Shown one piece after another: positions 16,574 through 28,822 of a stretch of 64,000 nt of DNA (its first letter is position 1; every line of letters begins with the position of its first letter). Both the position numbers and the translations under genes were made by a program. Source of the DNA: an uncultured Pelagibacteraceae bacterium (GTDB lineage: Bacteria > Pseudomonadota > Alphaproteobacteria > Pelagibacterales > Pelagibacteraceae); contig CACLHW010000001.1 of NCBI GenBank assembly GCA_902606835.1, positions 62,001-126,000 on the forward strand. Direction: 5' to 3'. The notes under the pieces are model-generated. The model did no database searches. It was not told where the DNA came from and saw only the letters and a list, made by a program, of their open reading frames with translations.

Positions 16574-17386
16574 ATGACTAGAAGTATTTTTTTGTCGCTG
16601 GTCTTTCATTCTGCAATGGTTGTAATTACTGCACTCACTCTACCATTTATGAAAAGAGCTCCAATTGATTTGCCACCAATTTTATCTGTTGATTTAATTC
16701 AAATTACCGATAAGACTAGTATTCCATTCGCAGCTAAAGCGGCAAAAACTTTAGAAAAAATAAAAAAAAATGAAGAAGAAAGAGTAGTTTCCGAGCAAGC
16801 ACCACCATCTGAGAAAAAAAAAGAAAAGCCAGATAAAATTCCTTTACCCGACGATTTAAATAAGGAAAAAAAACAGATAGTTAAAAAAAAACAAAACCCA
16901 GAAGAAGTTAAAGAACAAGTTAGACAGGCTTCAGAATTTGAAAAAAAAGAACTTTTTGATCCAAATCAAATAGCTGCATTAATTGACAAATCAAAAGAGG
17001 AAACTGCGGAAACTTTACAAAAAAGCAACAAACTGACGCAAAGCAGTGTAAAAACCTCATTTACAAATGCATTAACTTTAAGCCAGGAGGATGCTCTAAA
17101 AGCTCAAATTTTTGGTTGTTGGAGCTTGCCGTTAGGTTTACCTTACCAAGAAAACTTGTTGGTTAGAATTAAATTAAGGTTGAAGCCAGATGGTACTGTT
17201 TTAAGATCGGAAATATTAGATCATGCGAGAATGAATCAACCTGGGCAAGGATTTTATAAGGTTTTGGCAGAGAGCGCTCTTAGAGCTATTAGAATATGTC
17301 AACCACTAAGGGTTCCTCCAACGGGGTACGAAAAATGGAAAGATTTACAACTAAACTTTGATGCTAACGAAATGTTAAAAGGATAA
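16574..17386 (+). CDS. tolA: Tol-Pal system protein TolA
   Basis: The 270-residue protein has an N-terminal membrane anchor ([19 protein letters not shown]), a long Lys/Glu/Pro-rich periplasmic spacer from about residue 55 to 165, and a C-terminal domain with [20 protein letters not shown] and [16 protein letters not shown], as in alphaproteobacterial TolA/TonB-like proteins. It links the TolQR motor to Pal and TolB. Identity rests on architecture plus position between tolR and tolB, since TolA sequences are poorly conserved. Confidence 0.93.
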   Translation: MTRSIFLSLVFHSAMVVITALTLPFMKRAPIDLPPILSVDLIQITDKTSIPFAAKAAKTLEKIKKNEEERVVSEQAPPSEKKKEKPDKIPLPDDLNKEKKQIVKKKQNPEEVKEQVRQASEFEKKELFDPNQIAALIDKSKEETAETLQKSNKLTQSSVKTSFTNALTLSQEDALKAQIFGCWSLPLGLPYQENLLVRIKLRLKPDGTVLRSEILDHARMNQPGQGFYKVLAESALRAIRICQPLRVPPTGYEKWKDLQLNFDANEMLKG

Positions 17387-17387
17387 T

Positions 17388-18731
17388 ATGAAAAAATTAA
17401 TATTAACTGTTTTTTGTATATTTTTATTTAATGGCAAAGCTTTATCATTAGTTCAGGTAGATATAACAAGAGGAAATTTAGATCCTTTGCCTATAGCTGT
17501 TTCTCCACTTCATGTTGAGTCAGGCTCAAAAGATATCAAACAAGACGGTAAAATTATTAAAAATGTTGGAGAAAAAATTTCTAAAGTTATAGAGGTAAAT
17601 TTTAGGAGATCAGGTTTATTTAATCCTTTAAAGAAAGATTCATTCGTTCAAAATCCTGATATAGCTCATGTTAAACCAAGATTTGAGGACTGGAGATTAA
17701 TAAAAGCACAAGCATTAGTAACTGGAAAAGTAAAAGTAACAGACGATAAGTTAAGAGTAGAATTTAGATTGTGGGATACAGTTGCTGCTAAAGAAATGAT
17801 TGCTTTAGCTTTCTCAACTACACCTAATAACTGGAGAAGAGTAGCTCATATAATTTCTGATAAAGTTTATAAAAGATTGACTGGAGAAGAAGGTTATTTT
17901 GATACAAGAATAATTTATGTTTCAGAAACTGGCCCAAAAACTCAAAGATATAAAAAACTAGCAATTATGGATCAAGACGGAGCAAATGTTAAATATCTGA
18001 CTTTAGGAAATGAGTTGGTTCTAACTCCAAGGTTCAGTCCAAAAAATCAATTAGTAACATACCTGTCATATTTTAGAAATTTACCCAGAGTATATTTATT
18101 AGATATAGAAACTGGTGTTCAGGAAGTGGTTGGTGATTTTCCTGGCATGACATTTGCACCAAGATTTTCTCCTGATGGAAAAAAAATTATCATGAGTTTT
18201 GCGAAAGATGGAAATTCAGATATTTATACTATGAATTTAGAAACTAGAGTTGTAGAAAAAATTACTGATCATACTTCAATAGATACCTCTCCCTCATACT
18301 CACCTGATGGAAAATATATTGTTTTTAATTCTGACAGAAGTGGACTTCAACAAATTTATGTAATGAGAAGTGATGGTTCTCAAGTTAAGCGAATAACTTT
18401 TGGAAAAGGTTTATACGGAACTCCTGTTTGGTCACCTAGAGGCGATTTAATTGCGTTTACAAAAGTACACAAAGGAAAATTTTATATAGGTGTAATGAGA
18501 ACAGATGGAAGCGGAGAAAGATTGCTAACAGAAAATTTTTATCAAGAAGCACCATCATGGTCACCAAATGGGAGAGTTTTAATATTTTATAGAGAAACAA
18601 AATCTGATTCACAAGGTAAGGGTTTTTCAGCTAAACTTTGGTCAATTGATTTAACAGGATACAATGAAAGGCTAATAGAGACCGAAACAGATGGTTCGGA
18701 CCCATCTTGGTCTTCATTATTGTCAAAGTAA
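17388..18731 (+). CDS. tolB: Tol-Pal system periplasmic protein TolB
   Basis: The 447-residue protein has a signal peptide (residues 1-20), an N-terminal domain, and a beta-propeller with repeated blades of the type [27 protein letters not shown] and [13 protein letters not shown]. In the periplasm TolB binds Pal and is released by TolA. It begins 1 nt after tolA. The next gene, pal, has its own likely promoter after a 98-bp gap. Confidence 0.97.
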   Translation: MKKLILTVFCIFLFNGKALSLVQVDITRGNLDPLPIAVSPLHVESGSKDIKQDGKIIKNVGEKISKVIEVNFRRSGLFNPLKKDSFVQNPDIAHVKPRFEDWRLIKAQALVTGKVKVTDDKLRVEFRLWDTVAAKEMIALAFSTTPNNWRRVAHIISDKVYKRLTGEEGYFDTRIIYVSETGPKTQRYKKLAIMDQDGANVKYLTLGNELVLTPRFSPKNQLVTYLSYFRNLPRVYLLDIETGVQEVVGDFPGMTFAPRFSPDGKKIIMSFAKDGNSDIYTMNLETRVVEKITDHTSIDTSPSYSPDGKYIVFNSDRSGLQQIYVMRSDGSQVKRITFGKGLYGTPVWSPRGDLIAFTKVHKGKFYIGVMRTDGSGERLLTENFYQEAPSWSPNGRVLIFYRETKSDSQGKGFSAKLWSIDLTGYNERLIETETDGSDPSWSSLLSK

Positions 18732-18756
18732 GCCTTTTTTTAGGGGAAATTTCGCT

Positions 18757-18786
18757 TGCAACTTTAAATTTAATTTGAAATATTAT
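18757..18786 (+). promoter_or_regulatory. Likely sigma70 promoter of pal
   Basis: TTGCAA (18757-18762) and TATTAT (18781-18786) are separated by 18 bp in the only sizeable gap of the tol cluster. Transcription would start near 18793, giving a leader of about 37 nt with GGGAG 9 nt before the pal ATG. A separate promoter for the abundant lipoprotein Pal is biologically plausible. Confidence 0.5.
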
Positions 18787-18829
18787 ATTTGAAATTACAA
18801 AATAATAACGTTATTGGGAGTAATTACAC

Positions 18830-19306
18830 ATGATTTTGGGAATGGATTTTAAAAAGTTTCTAATGGTTGTTCTTGCTGGAATAGCACTAAGCGCTTGTGC
18901 TACTCAAAAAAAAGCAGGAATGATGGCAGGCGATGTTTACACAGGATCAGATACTGTAGAATATTTAGCCACTGGTGTTAAAGATAGAGTTTTCTTTGCA
19001 ACAAATAAATCAACACTTACAACTGCATCAAGAGATACATTACGTAAGCAAGCTGCGTGGATGAGAAAGAAAAAAGATCTGAAATTTACTATTGAAGGAC
19101 ATGCAGACGAAAGAGGTACAAGAGAATATAACTTGGCACTTGGAGAAAGAAGAGCGAATGCAGTTAAAGATTATTTAATGACTTATGGTATTAATGGAAG
19201 CAGATTATCAGTTATCAGTTATGGTAAAGAAAGACCAGTTAACTCTGGATCTAGTCCATTAGCATGGTCACAAAACAGAAGATCAGTAACTGTAAAAGCA
19301 GATTAA
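18830..19306 (+). CDS. pal: Peptidoglycan-associated lipoprotein Pal
   Basis: The 158-residue lipoprotein has a membrane segment followed by the lipobox LSAC (Cys23), then an OmpA-like peptidoglycan-binding domain with FFATNKSTLT, IEGHADERGTREYN and LGERRANAVKDYL. It anchors the outer membrane to peptidoglycan and docks TolB/TolA. I chose the first ATG because GGGAG lies 9 nt upstream; a second in-frame ATG at 18842 would give a more typical signal peptide. A strong terminator follows. Confidence 0.96.
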   Translation: MILGMDFKKFLMVVLAGIALSACATQKKAGMMAGDVYTGSDTVEYLATGVKDRVFFATNKSTLTTASRDTLRKQAAWMRKKKDLKFTIEGHADERGTREYNLALGERRANAVKDYLMTYGINGSRLSVISYGKERPVNSGSSPLAWSQNRRSVTVKAD

Positions 19307-19322
19307 TATTAAAATATATTTT

Positions 19323-19366
19323 AAAAAAAGACCTACGACTTATTAGTTTGTAGGTCTTTTTTTTGC
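19323..19366 (+). terminator. Rho-independent terminator after pal
   Basis: AAAGACCTAC (19327-19336) and GTAGGTCTTT (19350-19359) form a perfect 10-bp stem with a 13-nt loop that can itself pair ACT/AGT, followed by eight T residues. A run of A residues on the 5' side makes it potentially bidirectional. It is one of only two strong hairpin terminators I see in the window. Confidence 0.92.
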
Positions 19367-19383
19367 CTTAATTTTCCTTAAAT

Positions 19384-20367
19384 ATGAAAAAACCAATGAT
19401 TAAGTTTTTTAATTTAATAACAAAAATATTTTTAATTTTTATATTTTTTAGTTTTTTTTCATATAAAATTTATGCAGAAGAAACTGAATCATTATTAGAA
19501 CAAATTAAAATTTTACAACAAGATATAAAGACTTTAGAAAAAGCGGTTTACAGTCAAGGTGTAAAAACAAATAATATAAGCGACGGTATATCCGGGGACA
19601 GTGGAGATATTTTAACAAAACATTTGCTTAAGTTATCTGAGCTAGAGGAACAATTTAAAATTTTAACAAATAGTTTTGAAGAAATTAATTTTAAGTTAGA
19701 TAAATTATCTAATAGAATTACAAAAGTACAAACTGACAATCAGATGCGTTTCCAAGATTTGGAGGGTGGAAACAATTCACTTAACACAGCTTCAACCAAG
19801 AAAAAAAAATTACCTGGGAGTGGTGAAGCACAAGATTTAGGACAAGCATTAGAAATAGAAAAGGATACAGAAGTTGCTGCTGCTGAACAAATTCAAAAAA
19901 CACAATCTATAGAATCAGTTGGTACTGTAGTTACAGAAACAGCTGAACGTGCTGAAAAAATATTACCTGACGCATCTCCAGAAGAGCAATATAAATTTGC
20001 TGTAAGTTTTATAAAGGTTGGTGATTATGATACTGCAGAGTTAGCTTTAAGAGAATTCGTAGATAACAACTCCGAACATAATCTTGCTGGCAATGCTCAG
20101 TATTGGTATGGAGAAACTTTCAGAGTTAGACAACTCTATCAGGATGCTGCCACTGCGTACTTAGATGGTTATCAAAAGTATCCAAAAAGTAGTAAAGCAC
20201 CAGTTAACTTACTTAAGCTAGGAGTCATGTTGGTGCAAATTGGAGAAAAAGAACAAGGCTGCTCCATGATTTTAGGAATAAAAGAACAATATCCAAAAGC
20301 AAATCAATCTGTTATCCAAAAAGCTGAGTATGAAAAGAAAAAATTTAATTGCGAAAAGAAAAGCTAA
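19384..20367 (+). CDS. cpoB: Tol-Pal associated periplasmic protein CpoB (YbgF)
   Basis: The 327-residue protein has a long hydrophobic signal peptide (to about residue 30, ending YAEE), a coiled coil at about 32-115 (trimerisation region), a low-complexity linker, and TPR repeats in the C-terminal third (EEQYKFAVSFIKVGDYDTAE, QYWYGETFRVRQLYQDAA). CpoB coordinates Tol-Pal with septal peptidoglycan synthesis. It closes the tol cluster after the terminator. Its last 38 nt overlap the tilS start in another frame. Confidence 0.9.
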   Translation: MKKPMIKFFNLITKIFLIFIFFSFFSYKIYAEETESLLEQIKILQQDIKTLEKAVYSQGVKTNNISDGISGDSGDILTKHLLKLSELEEQFKILTNSFEEINFKLDKLSNRITKVQTDNQMRFQDLEGGNNSLNTASTKKKKLPGSGEAQDLGQALEIEKDTEVAAAEQIQKTQSIESVGTVVTETAERAEKILPDASPEEQYKFAVSFIKVGDYDTAELALREFVDNNSEHNLAGNAQYWYGETFRVRQLYQDAATAYLDGYQKYPKSSKAPVNLLKLGVMLVQIGEKEQGCSMILGIKEQYPKANQSVIQKAEYEKKKFNCEKKS

Positions 20368-21400
20368 AAAAAATAAATTATTATATAAAGATCCTAAAAT
20401 TTTAAATTTTTATAAAGAGTTTAAATCTAATATTTCTCAAAATATTAAAAATAAGAGTTTTGCCTTAGCAGTTTCAGGCGGTCCAGATAGCTTATGCTTA
20501 GCTTATTTTAGCAAAATCTATTCTTTTGAATATGGTAATAAAATTCACATACTTATTGTTGATCATAAACTCAGAAAAGAATCTTCAAAAGAAGCATTAA
20601 AAGTTAAAAAAATTTTAAAAAGAAAAAACATATCTAGCAAGATTCTTGCTTGGAAAGGAGAGATCCCCACGAGCAATATCCAGAAAAGAGCTAGAGACAT
20701 GAGATATTTCTTATTATCCAATTATTGTATTCAAAATAAAATAAAATATTTAATTACTGCGCATCATAAGGATGATCAAATAGAGAATTTTTTTATTAGA
20801 TTATTTAGAGGAAGTGGCTTAACCGGATTATCTTCAATGTCAATAAACGCTAAATATAATAATCTTTTAAGAATTATAAGACCTTTTTTGAACCTAAATA
20901 AAAAAGATCTAAAGTATGTAACTATGAAATATTTTAAAGATTATATTAATGACCCATCAAATGAAAATGAAAAATTTTTAAGAATCAGAATTAGGAAATA
21001 TAGAAAAAATATGGAAAAAGAAGGTTTGGATACAAAAAAGATTATTAATACTGTTCAGCATCTTGTATCAGCCAATCAAGCTTTAAATTTTTATAAAAGT
21101 AAAGCGTTGCAAAAACATGCTTCTTTTGTTTCAAAAAATAAATGTTTAGTAAACAAACAAATATTTTTACAAGAATCTAACGAAATTATTTTTAAATCTT
21201 TCTCCGATATTTTGTCTCTTGTTTCAGGCACATACTATCCTCCAAGGTCAAAAAAGGTCACTAATTTGATTAGCAGACTAAAGAAAAACAAATTTAGCAA
21301 GTCCACTTTAGGTGGTTGTATTGTTGAAGAAAAAGATAATTTTATTTTAGTTTCTAAGGAGCTTAAAATAAAAAAAATGTTACATCAGCTAGGAAAGTAG
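20330..21400 (+). CDS. tilS: tRNA(Ile)-lysidine synthetase
   Basis: TilS adds lysine to C34 of tRNA-Ile(CAU), changing AUG to AUA decoding. The 356-residue protein has the N-type ATP-pyrophosphatase P-loop AVSGGPDSLCL at about residue 47, HILIVDHKLR, ITAHHKDDQIENFFIRLFRGSGLTGLS-type motifs and PFLNLNKKDL. The ATG chosen lies 38 nt inside cpoB and gives a basic leader; no other ATG precedes the P-loop, though a later non-ATG start cannot be excluded. Confidence 0.93.
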   Translation: MKRKNLIAKRKAKKNKLLYKDPKILNFYKEFKSNISQNIKNKSFALAVSGGPDSLCLAYFSKIYSFEYGNKIHILIVDHKLRKESSKEALKVKKILKRKNISSKILAWKGEIPTSNIQKRARDMRYFLLSNYCIQNKIKYLITAHHKDDQIENFFIRLFRGSGLTGLSSMSINAKYNNLLRIIRPFLNLNKKDLKYVTMKYFKDYINDPSNENEKFLRIRIRKYRKNMEKEGLDTKKIINTVQHLVSANQALNFYKSKALQKHASFVSKNKCLVNKQIFLQESNEIIFKSFSDILSLVSGTYYPPRSKKVTNLISRLKKNKFSKSTLGGCIVEEKDNFILVSKELKIKKMLHQLGK

Positions 21401-21470
21401 TATTTTCATTATAATTACATGATAAAATGCCACTTGTTTACCAAAAAATAATGCTTATCTTTAATATAGA

Positions 21471-23360
21471 ATGAATTTAAAAAATTTAATGATGTGGGGA
21501 GTAATAATACTGCTTGTAGTAGGGCTTACTCAATTATTTCAAAATCCAAAGAAAAACCCTGTTTCAGATAAAATGCCATTTTCTGAGTTTGTAAAAAATA
21601 TAGATGAAGGCAGAGTGATACAAGTAGAAATTCAAGGTAATAATATTGAAGGTGTTTTATCAGACGGAACTGTATTTAGCACTTATGCTCCTAACGATCC
21701 AAATTTGGTTGAGAAATTAACTTCAAAAGGTGTAACGATAACTGCATCACCGACAGAAGATAAAATGCCATCCTTGCTTGGAATACTTTTGTCTTGGTTC
21801 CCAATGCTTTTGCTTATTGGAGTATGGATATTTTTCATGCGTCAGATGCAAGGTGGAAGAGGTGGAGCAATGGGTTTTGGAAAATCTAAAGCAAAATTAT
21901 TATCAGAAGCCAGAGGAAAAGTTACATTTAATGATGTTGCCGGCATTGATGAAGCTAAAGAGGAAGTGGAAGAAATAATAGAATTTTTAAAAGATCCAAG
22001 AAAATTTAGAAGATTGGGAGGAAAAATTCCTAAGGGAGCGCTTTTAATAGGTCCTCCAGGAACAGGTAAAACTTTGCTTGCAAGAGCAATAGCAGGAGAA
22101 GCAAATGTTCCGTTTTTTACAATTTCAGGATCAGATTTTGTAGAAATGTTTGTTGGAGTTGGCGCTTCAAGAGTAAGAGATATGATGGATCAAGGAAAAA
22201 AAAATGCGCCATGTATTATTTTTATAGATGAAATAGATGCCGTTGGAAGAAGTAGAGGAGCAGGTCTTGGCGGTGGAAATGATGAGAGAGAACAAACTTT
22301 AAACCAGTTACTGGTAGAGATGGATGGTTTCGATACAAATGAAGGGGTAATTATTATTGCCGCTACCAACAGACCAGATGTTTTGGATCCGGCGTTATTA
22401 AGACCAGGAAGGTTTGATAGACAGGTAGTAGTACCTAATCCCGACATTGTTGGCAGAGAAGCTATTTTAAAAGTTCACATAAAAAAAATTAATATAGGAC
22501 CAGATGTAAAATTAAGAACAATTGCAAGAGGAACACCCGGTTTTTCTGGCGCTGATTTAGCAAATTTATGTAACGAGTCAGCTTTATTAGCTGCAAGAAA
22601 AAATAAAAGAATTGTAACAATGTCAGATGTTGAAGAAGCTAAAGATAAAGTAATGATGGGAGCAGAAAGAAGGTCAATGGTTATGACTGAAGATGATAAA
22701 AAGTTAACTGCATACCATGAAGGAGGGCACGCTATTGTTGCTCTTAATGAAAAAGCATCTGACCCAATACACAAAGCTACAATTATTCCAAGAGGAAGAG
22801 CATTAGGAGTTGTTTGGACTTTACCAGAGAGAGATAAATATTCTCACACTAGAGAATATTTAGAAGCTAATATATCAAAAGCTATGGGAGGAAGAGTTGC
22901 AGAAGAAATAATTTTTGGTCATGATAAAGTAACTTCCGGAGCTTCATCTGATATTCAAATGGCTACAAAACTTGCTAAAGATATGGTTACTAAATTTGGA
23001 ATGAGTGATGAACTAGGACCTCTATCATATGGAGAAAATGAAGACGAAGTTTTCTTAGGAAGACAAATAGCTAGACAAACACACATGTCTGAAGAAACAT
23101 CTAAGAAGGTAGATATTGAGGTTAAAAAAATAGTTGATACTGGATATCAAAGAGCAAAAAAAATCCTGTCTGATAAAAAAGACGATTTACATAAATTAGC
23201 AAAAGCTCTTTTGGTATATGAAACTTTAAGTGGCGAAGAAATAAAAGATTTAATATTGAAAAATATCCAACCAAAAAGAACAAATGAAGACAAAGATACA
23301 TATAAGGAAGAATCTTCGGCTCTAGGTTCTTTAGGTTTAAAACCAAAACCTGCTCACTAA
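21471..23360 (+). CDS. ftsH: ATP-dependent zinc metalloprotease FtsH
   Basis: FtsH degrades membrane proteins and regulators such as sigma32 and LpxC. The 629-residue protein has two membrane helices (about 5-22 and 102-122), AAA+ Walker A GPPGTGKT at 194-201, Walker B IFIDE at 250-254, the second region of homology [17 protein letters not shown], and the zinc motif HEGGH at 416-420. It has its own 70-bp upstream gap and leads the run ftsH-folP-glmM-thiD-purA; tilS-ftsH-folP-glmM order is common in Proteobacteria. Confidence 0.98.
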   Translation: MNLKNLMMWGVIILLVVGLTQLFQNPKKNPVSDKMPFSEFVKNIDEGRVIQVEIQGNNIEGVLSDGTVFSTYAPNDPNLVEKLTSKGVTITASPTEDKMPSLLGILLSWFPMLLLIGVWIFFMRQMQGGRGGAMGFGKSKAKLLSEARGKVTFNDVAGIDEAKEEVEEIIEFLKDPRKFRRLGGKIPKGALLIGPPGTGKTLLARAIAGEANVPFFTISGSDFVEMFVGVGASRVRDMMDQGKKNAPCIIFIDEIDAVGRSRGAGLGGGNDEREQTLNQLLVEMDGFDTNEGVIIIAATNRPDVLDPALLRPGRFDRQVVVPNPDIVGREAILKVHIKKINIGPDVKLRTIARGTPGFSGADLANLCNESALLAARKNKRIVTMSDVEEAKDKVMMGAERRSMVMTEDDKKLTAYHEGGHAIVALNEKASDPIHKATIIPRGRALGVVWTLPERDKYSHTREYLEANISKAMGGRVAEEIIFGHDKVTSGASSDIQMATKLAKDMVTKFGMSDELGPLSYGENEDEVFLGRQIARQTHMSEETSKKVDIEVKKIVDTGYQRAKKILSDKKDDLHKLAKALLVYETLSGEEIKDLILKNIQPKRTNEDKDTYKEESSALGSLGLKPKPAH

Positions 23361-23366
23361 CTTTTA

Positions 23367-24443
23367 ATGCGAAAATATTACACAAGACCGTGTAATTTCT
23401 ATTATGGAAATTATGCTAGAAATCTTGTTAAAAAAAATAAGGCTTTATTTTTAGCTGGAAATAAAAATATAGCATTTGATCAAGTAGAGATTTTTGCAAG
23501 AAAAAAAGATAAAAAAACAAAAAGCAATATCTATGCAATTAATGAAATAAAATCCTTAAGCAAAGAAGTTAAAACCATAATTGATTTAGATATAAGTCAG
23601 ATCACCTCAAATAGACAAAATATTTGCGGGATTAAATTTAATAATCCTAAAATTATGGGAATTCTTAATGTTACCCCAGACAGTTTTTCAGATGGAGGTT
23701 TATTCTTAAAGGAGAAGAAAGCATATAATCAAGCAAAGTTAATGATAAATAGTGGAGCAGCCATTATTGATATTGGTGGAGAATCAACTAGACCTGGTTC
23801 AAAAATTGTTAGTGAGGAGAATGAATGGAAAAGAATAAAAAAAATTATTTTTAAAATAAAAAAAAAATTTCCAAAGATTGTTTTATCTCTGGATACAAGG
23901 AAATCTTATGTAATGAAAAAAGGTGCGGAATGTGGAATAGATCTCATTAACGATGTTTCTGGTTTAAATTTTGATAAAAAATCTTTTAATGTTGTTAATT
24001 CTAAAAAAATACCTTTTATTTTGCACCATATGCAAGGTACACCCAAAACAATGCAAAATAATCCAAAGTATAATGATGCAATTCTCGATATTTTTGATTT
24101 TTTTGAAGAAAAAATTAATTTTTGTTTGAAAAAAAAATATAAAAAAGATTTTATAATATTAGATCCAGGAATAGGATTTGGAAAAAATTTAGGGCACAAT
24201 TTAAGAATTATGTCTAAAATTTCTATATTACATAGTTTAGGGTGCCCTATATTAATAGGAACCTCTAGAAAAAGATTTATTGAACATATCGTAACAAAAT
24301 TTGATACCAAAGATCGAACAGGAGGAACTTTAGCCTCAGTGTTGTCTGGACTTTTGCAAGGAGTTCAGTTATTCAGAGTTCATAATGTTAAAGAAATTAA
24401 TCAAGGAATATTAGTTTTTAATAAAATTTTAAACACAAATTAA
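23367..24443 (+). CDS. folP: Dihydropteroate synthase
   Basis: FolP condenses 6-hydroxymethyl-dihydropterin pyrophosphate with p-aminobenzoate. The 358-residue protein has an N-terminal extension of about 85 residues, then the core: MGILNVTPDSFSDGG, AAIIDIGGESTRPGS, SLDTRKSYV, INDVSG, LHHMQGTPKTMQ, LDPGIGFGKN and IGTSRKRF. The N-terminal extension is usual for alphaproteobacterial FolP but its role is not known to me. It is 6 nt after ftsH. Confidence 0.96.
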   Translation: MRKYYTRPCNFYYGNYARNLVKKNKALFLAGNKNIAFDQVEIFARKKDKKTKSNIYAINEIKSLSKEVKTIIDLDISQITSNRQNICGIKFNNPKIMGILNVTPDSFSDGGLFLKEKKAYNQAKLMINSGAAIIDIGGESTRPGSKIVSEENEWKRIKKIIFKIKKKFPKIVLSLDTRKSYVMKKGAECGIDLINDVSGLNFDKKSFNVVNSKKIPFILHHMQGTPKTMQNNPKYNDAILDIFDFFEEKINFCLKKKYKKDFIILDPGIGFGKNLGHNLRIMSKISILHSLGCPILIGTSRKRFIEHIVTKFDTKDRTGGTLASVLSGLLQGVQLFRVHNVKEINQGILVFNKILNTN

Positions 24444-24446
24444 TCC

Positions 24447-25777
24447 ATGAGCAATAAATATTTTGGTACTGACGGTATTAGAGGTACCGTTAACAAAGGC
24501 AATATAACTGGTGAAAAATTCTTTAAGTTTGGTTTAGCAGCAGCTACTTATTTTAAAAACCAAAAAAAAACTAAACAAATAGCAATAATAGCAAAAGATA
24601 CAAGATTATCAGGATATACCCTAGAACCTGCCTTGGTATCAGGTTTAGCATCAGGAGGTATGCATATTTTTACTTTAGGTCCATTACCGACTAATGGACT
24701 TGCAATGTTAACAAAATCAATGAAAGCAAATATGGGAATTATGATTACCGCTTCCCACAATCCTTATTACGATAATGGTTTAAAATTATTCGGTCCTGAC
24801 GGAATGAAACTATCAGATCGTATAGAAAAAAAAATTGAAAAACTAATAGATGCTAAAAATACAAAACAACTTACTAACCCTAAATTGTTGGGCAGAGTAA
24901 AAAGACTTGAAGACGGTAACGACAAATATATTTCAATATTAAAAGCAAATTTCCCAAGTAATTTTAAACTTGCAGGCACTAAAATAGTCTTAGATTGTGG
25001 AAATGGAGCAGGCTACATAGCGGCTCCAAAATTATTAAAAATGCTTGGCGCTAAAGTAATTTCAATTGGAGTAAAACCTAACGGTTTTAATATTAACAAT
25101 AAATGTGGATCTACTTATCCATTTAAAATTAAATCAGCTGTAAAAAAACATAGAGCTCATGTTGGTATTTCATTTGATGGTGATGCAGACAGAATAATTA
25201 TGTGTGATGAAAAAGGTAAAATTGTTGATGGTGATCAAATAATTGCAATGTTAGCCAAAAGATGGAAGTCAAAAAAAATTTTAAGAGGAGGTGTAATAGG
25301 TACTTTAATGTCTAATTATGGATTGGAAAGTTTTTTAAGAAAAGAAAAAATTAAATTTTTTAGATCCAAAGTAGGTGATAGATATGTAAAAGAGAAAATG
25401 AAAAAACTTAATTTTAATTTGGGAGGAGAGCAATCTGGTCACATAATTTTAGGAAAGTTTGCTACAACAGGAGATGGTTTAATGGTAGCGTTGGAAGTTC
25501 TTTTTTCGCTGCGTAAAGGAAAAAAAGCTAGTAAATTACTTAATGTTTTTAAACCTTTGCCGCAAATATTAGAAAATATAACAGTTAAGAATAAAAGTAT
25601 TATAAATAAAACTAAATGTAAAAAAGCAATTAAAAAAGCAAATAAGTTAATGAGTGGATACGGAAGACTATTAATAAGAAAATCGGGAACAGAACCAAAA
25701 ATAAGAATAATGGGGGAATCCTATGATAAAAATTTAATTTTTAAGTGTATTAAAATAATCAAGAGATCGATAAAACA

Positions 25778-25781
<4 letters not shown>
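24447..25781 (+). CDS. glmM: Phosphoglucosamine mutase
   Basis: GlmM interconverts glucosamine-6- and glucosamine-1-phosphate for peptidoglycan and lipopolysaccharide. The 444-residue protein has KYFGTDGIRGTVN, the active-site TASHNPYYDNG with the phospho-Ser at 103, the metal loop FDGDADR, GGEQSGHI and the phosphate-binding RKSGTEPKIRIM. The gene starts 3 nt after folP and its TGA overlaps the GTG of thiD. Confidence 0.97.
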
Positions 25782-27875
<2,094 letters not shown>

Positions 27876-27876
27876 A

Positions 27877-28776
27877 TTAATTTTTTGGCAATAAATTTCT
27901 AGACTGAGCAGTATTAAGCATTGCCTTTTGAAGTTTTTCAAAAGCTTTAGATTCGATTTGTCTTACTCTTTCTCTACTAATTTTATATTTTTTACTAAGA
28001 TCTTCTAACGTAGCAACTTCTTCGGACAATCTTCTTGCAACTAATATTTCTTTTTCTCTTTTATTTAAAATATTAATTGAATCATCCATTAATTTTTTTC
28101 TTTGAGAAAGTTCTTGCTGTTGAGAAAATTTTAATTCTTGGTCAATTTTTTCATCTGCTAACCAATCCTGCCATTCAGAACCATCTTCATCTTTTACCGG
28201 AGCATTAAGTGATTTTTCTTTACCAAGAAGCCTCCTATTCATTGAAATGACTTCTTCTTTTTTTACATTTAGTCTTTTTGATATTTCATCAACATGTTTG
28301 TCATTTAAATCTCCAGAACTATTTGCAGATAATTGATTTTTTATTTTTCTTAGATTAAAAAAAAGTTTTTTTTGAGCAGATGTGGTTCCCATTTTTACTA
28401 AGCTCCACGATCTTAATATATACTCTTGGATTGAGGCTTTAATCCACCACATAGCATAAGTAGCTAGTCTAAAACCTTTTTCTGGATCATATTTTTTAAC
28501 AGCTTGCATTAAACCAATATTACCTTCCGACACCATTTCACTAACTGGCAAACCGTATCCTCTGTATCCCATTGCAATTTTTGCTACTAATCTTAAATGA
28601 CTGGTAATTAGTTTTTGTGCAGATTTTAAATCTCCTCTTTCTTTCCAACTTTTAGCCAACATATATTCTTCTTCAGCACTTAACATAGGAAACTTTTTAA
28701 TTTGCGTTAAATAACTGGATAAACTTCCCTCAACATCTATTGATGGTAAATTTGTACTAATAGTTTTGGTGCTCAT
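27877..28776 (-). CDS. rpoH: RNA polymerase heat-shock sigma factor RpoH (sigma32)
   Basis: The 299-residue sigma70-family protein lacks region 1.1 and has region 2 (GNIGLMQAVKKYDPEKGFRLATYAMWWIKASIQEYIL) followed by the RpoH-specific box around QKKLFFNLRKIK, then region 4 with an LSKKYKISRERVRQIESKAFEKL helix-turn-helix. The RpoH box separates it from RpoD. FtsH, which degrades sigma32 in E. coli, is encoded in the same window. It lies 46 nt downstream of rluD on the minus strand. Confidence 0.95.
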   Translation of the reverse strand: MSTKTISTNLPSIDVEGSLSSYLTQIKKFPMLSAEEEYMLAKSWKERGDLKSAQKLITSHLRLVAKIAMGYRGYGLPVSEMVSEGNIGLMQAVKKYDPEKGFRLATYAMWWIKASIQEYILRSWSLVKMGTTSAQKKLFFNLRKIKNQLSANSSGDLNDKHVDEISKRLNVKKEEVISMNRRLLGKEKSLNAPVKDEDGSEWQDWLADEKIDQELKFSQQQELSQRKKLMDDSINILNKREKEILVARRLSEEVATLEDLSKKYKISRERVRQIESKAFEKLQKAMLNTAQSRNLLPKN

Positions 28777-28822
28777 AAAATTAAAATCTATGTATTATTA
28801 AATTAAGGCAAATACAAGGTAG

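Noticed and set aside
21401-21470. Possible sigma32 promoter upstream of ftsH
   Set aside because: A CTTGTT-like element is present, but no CCCAT-like -10 lies at the proper spacing.
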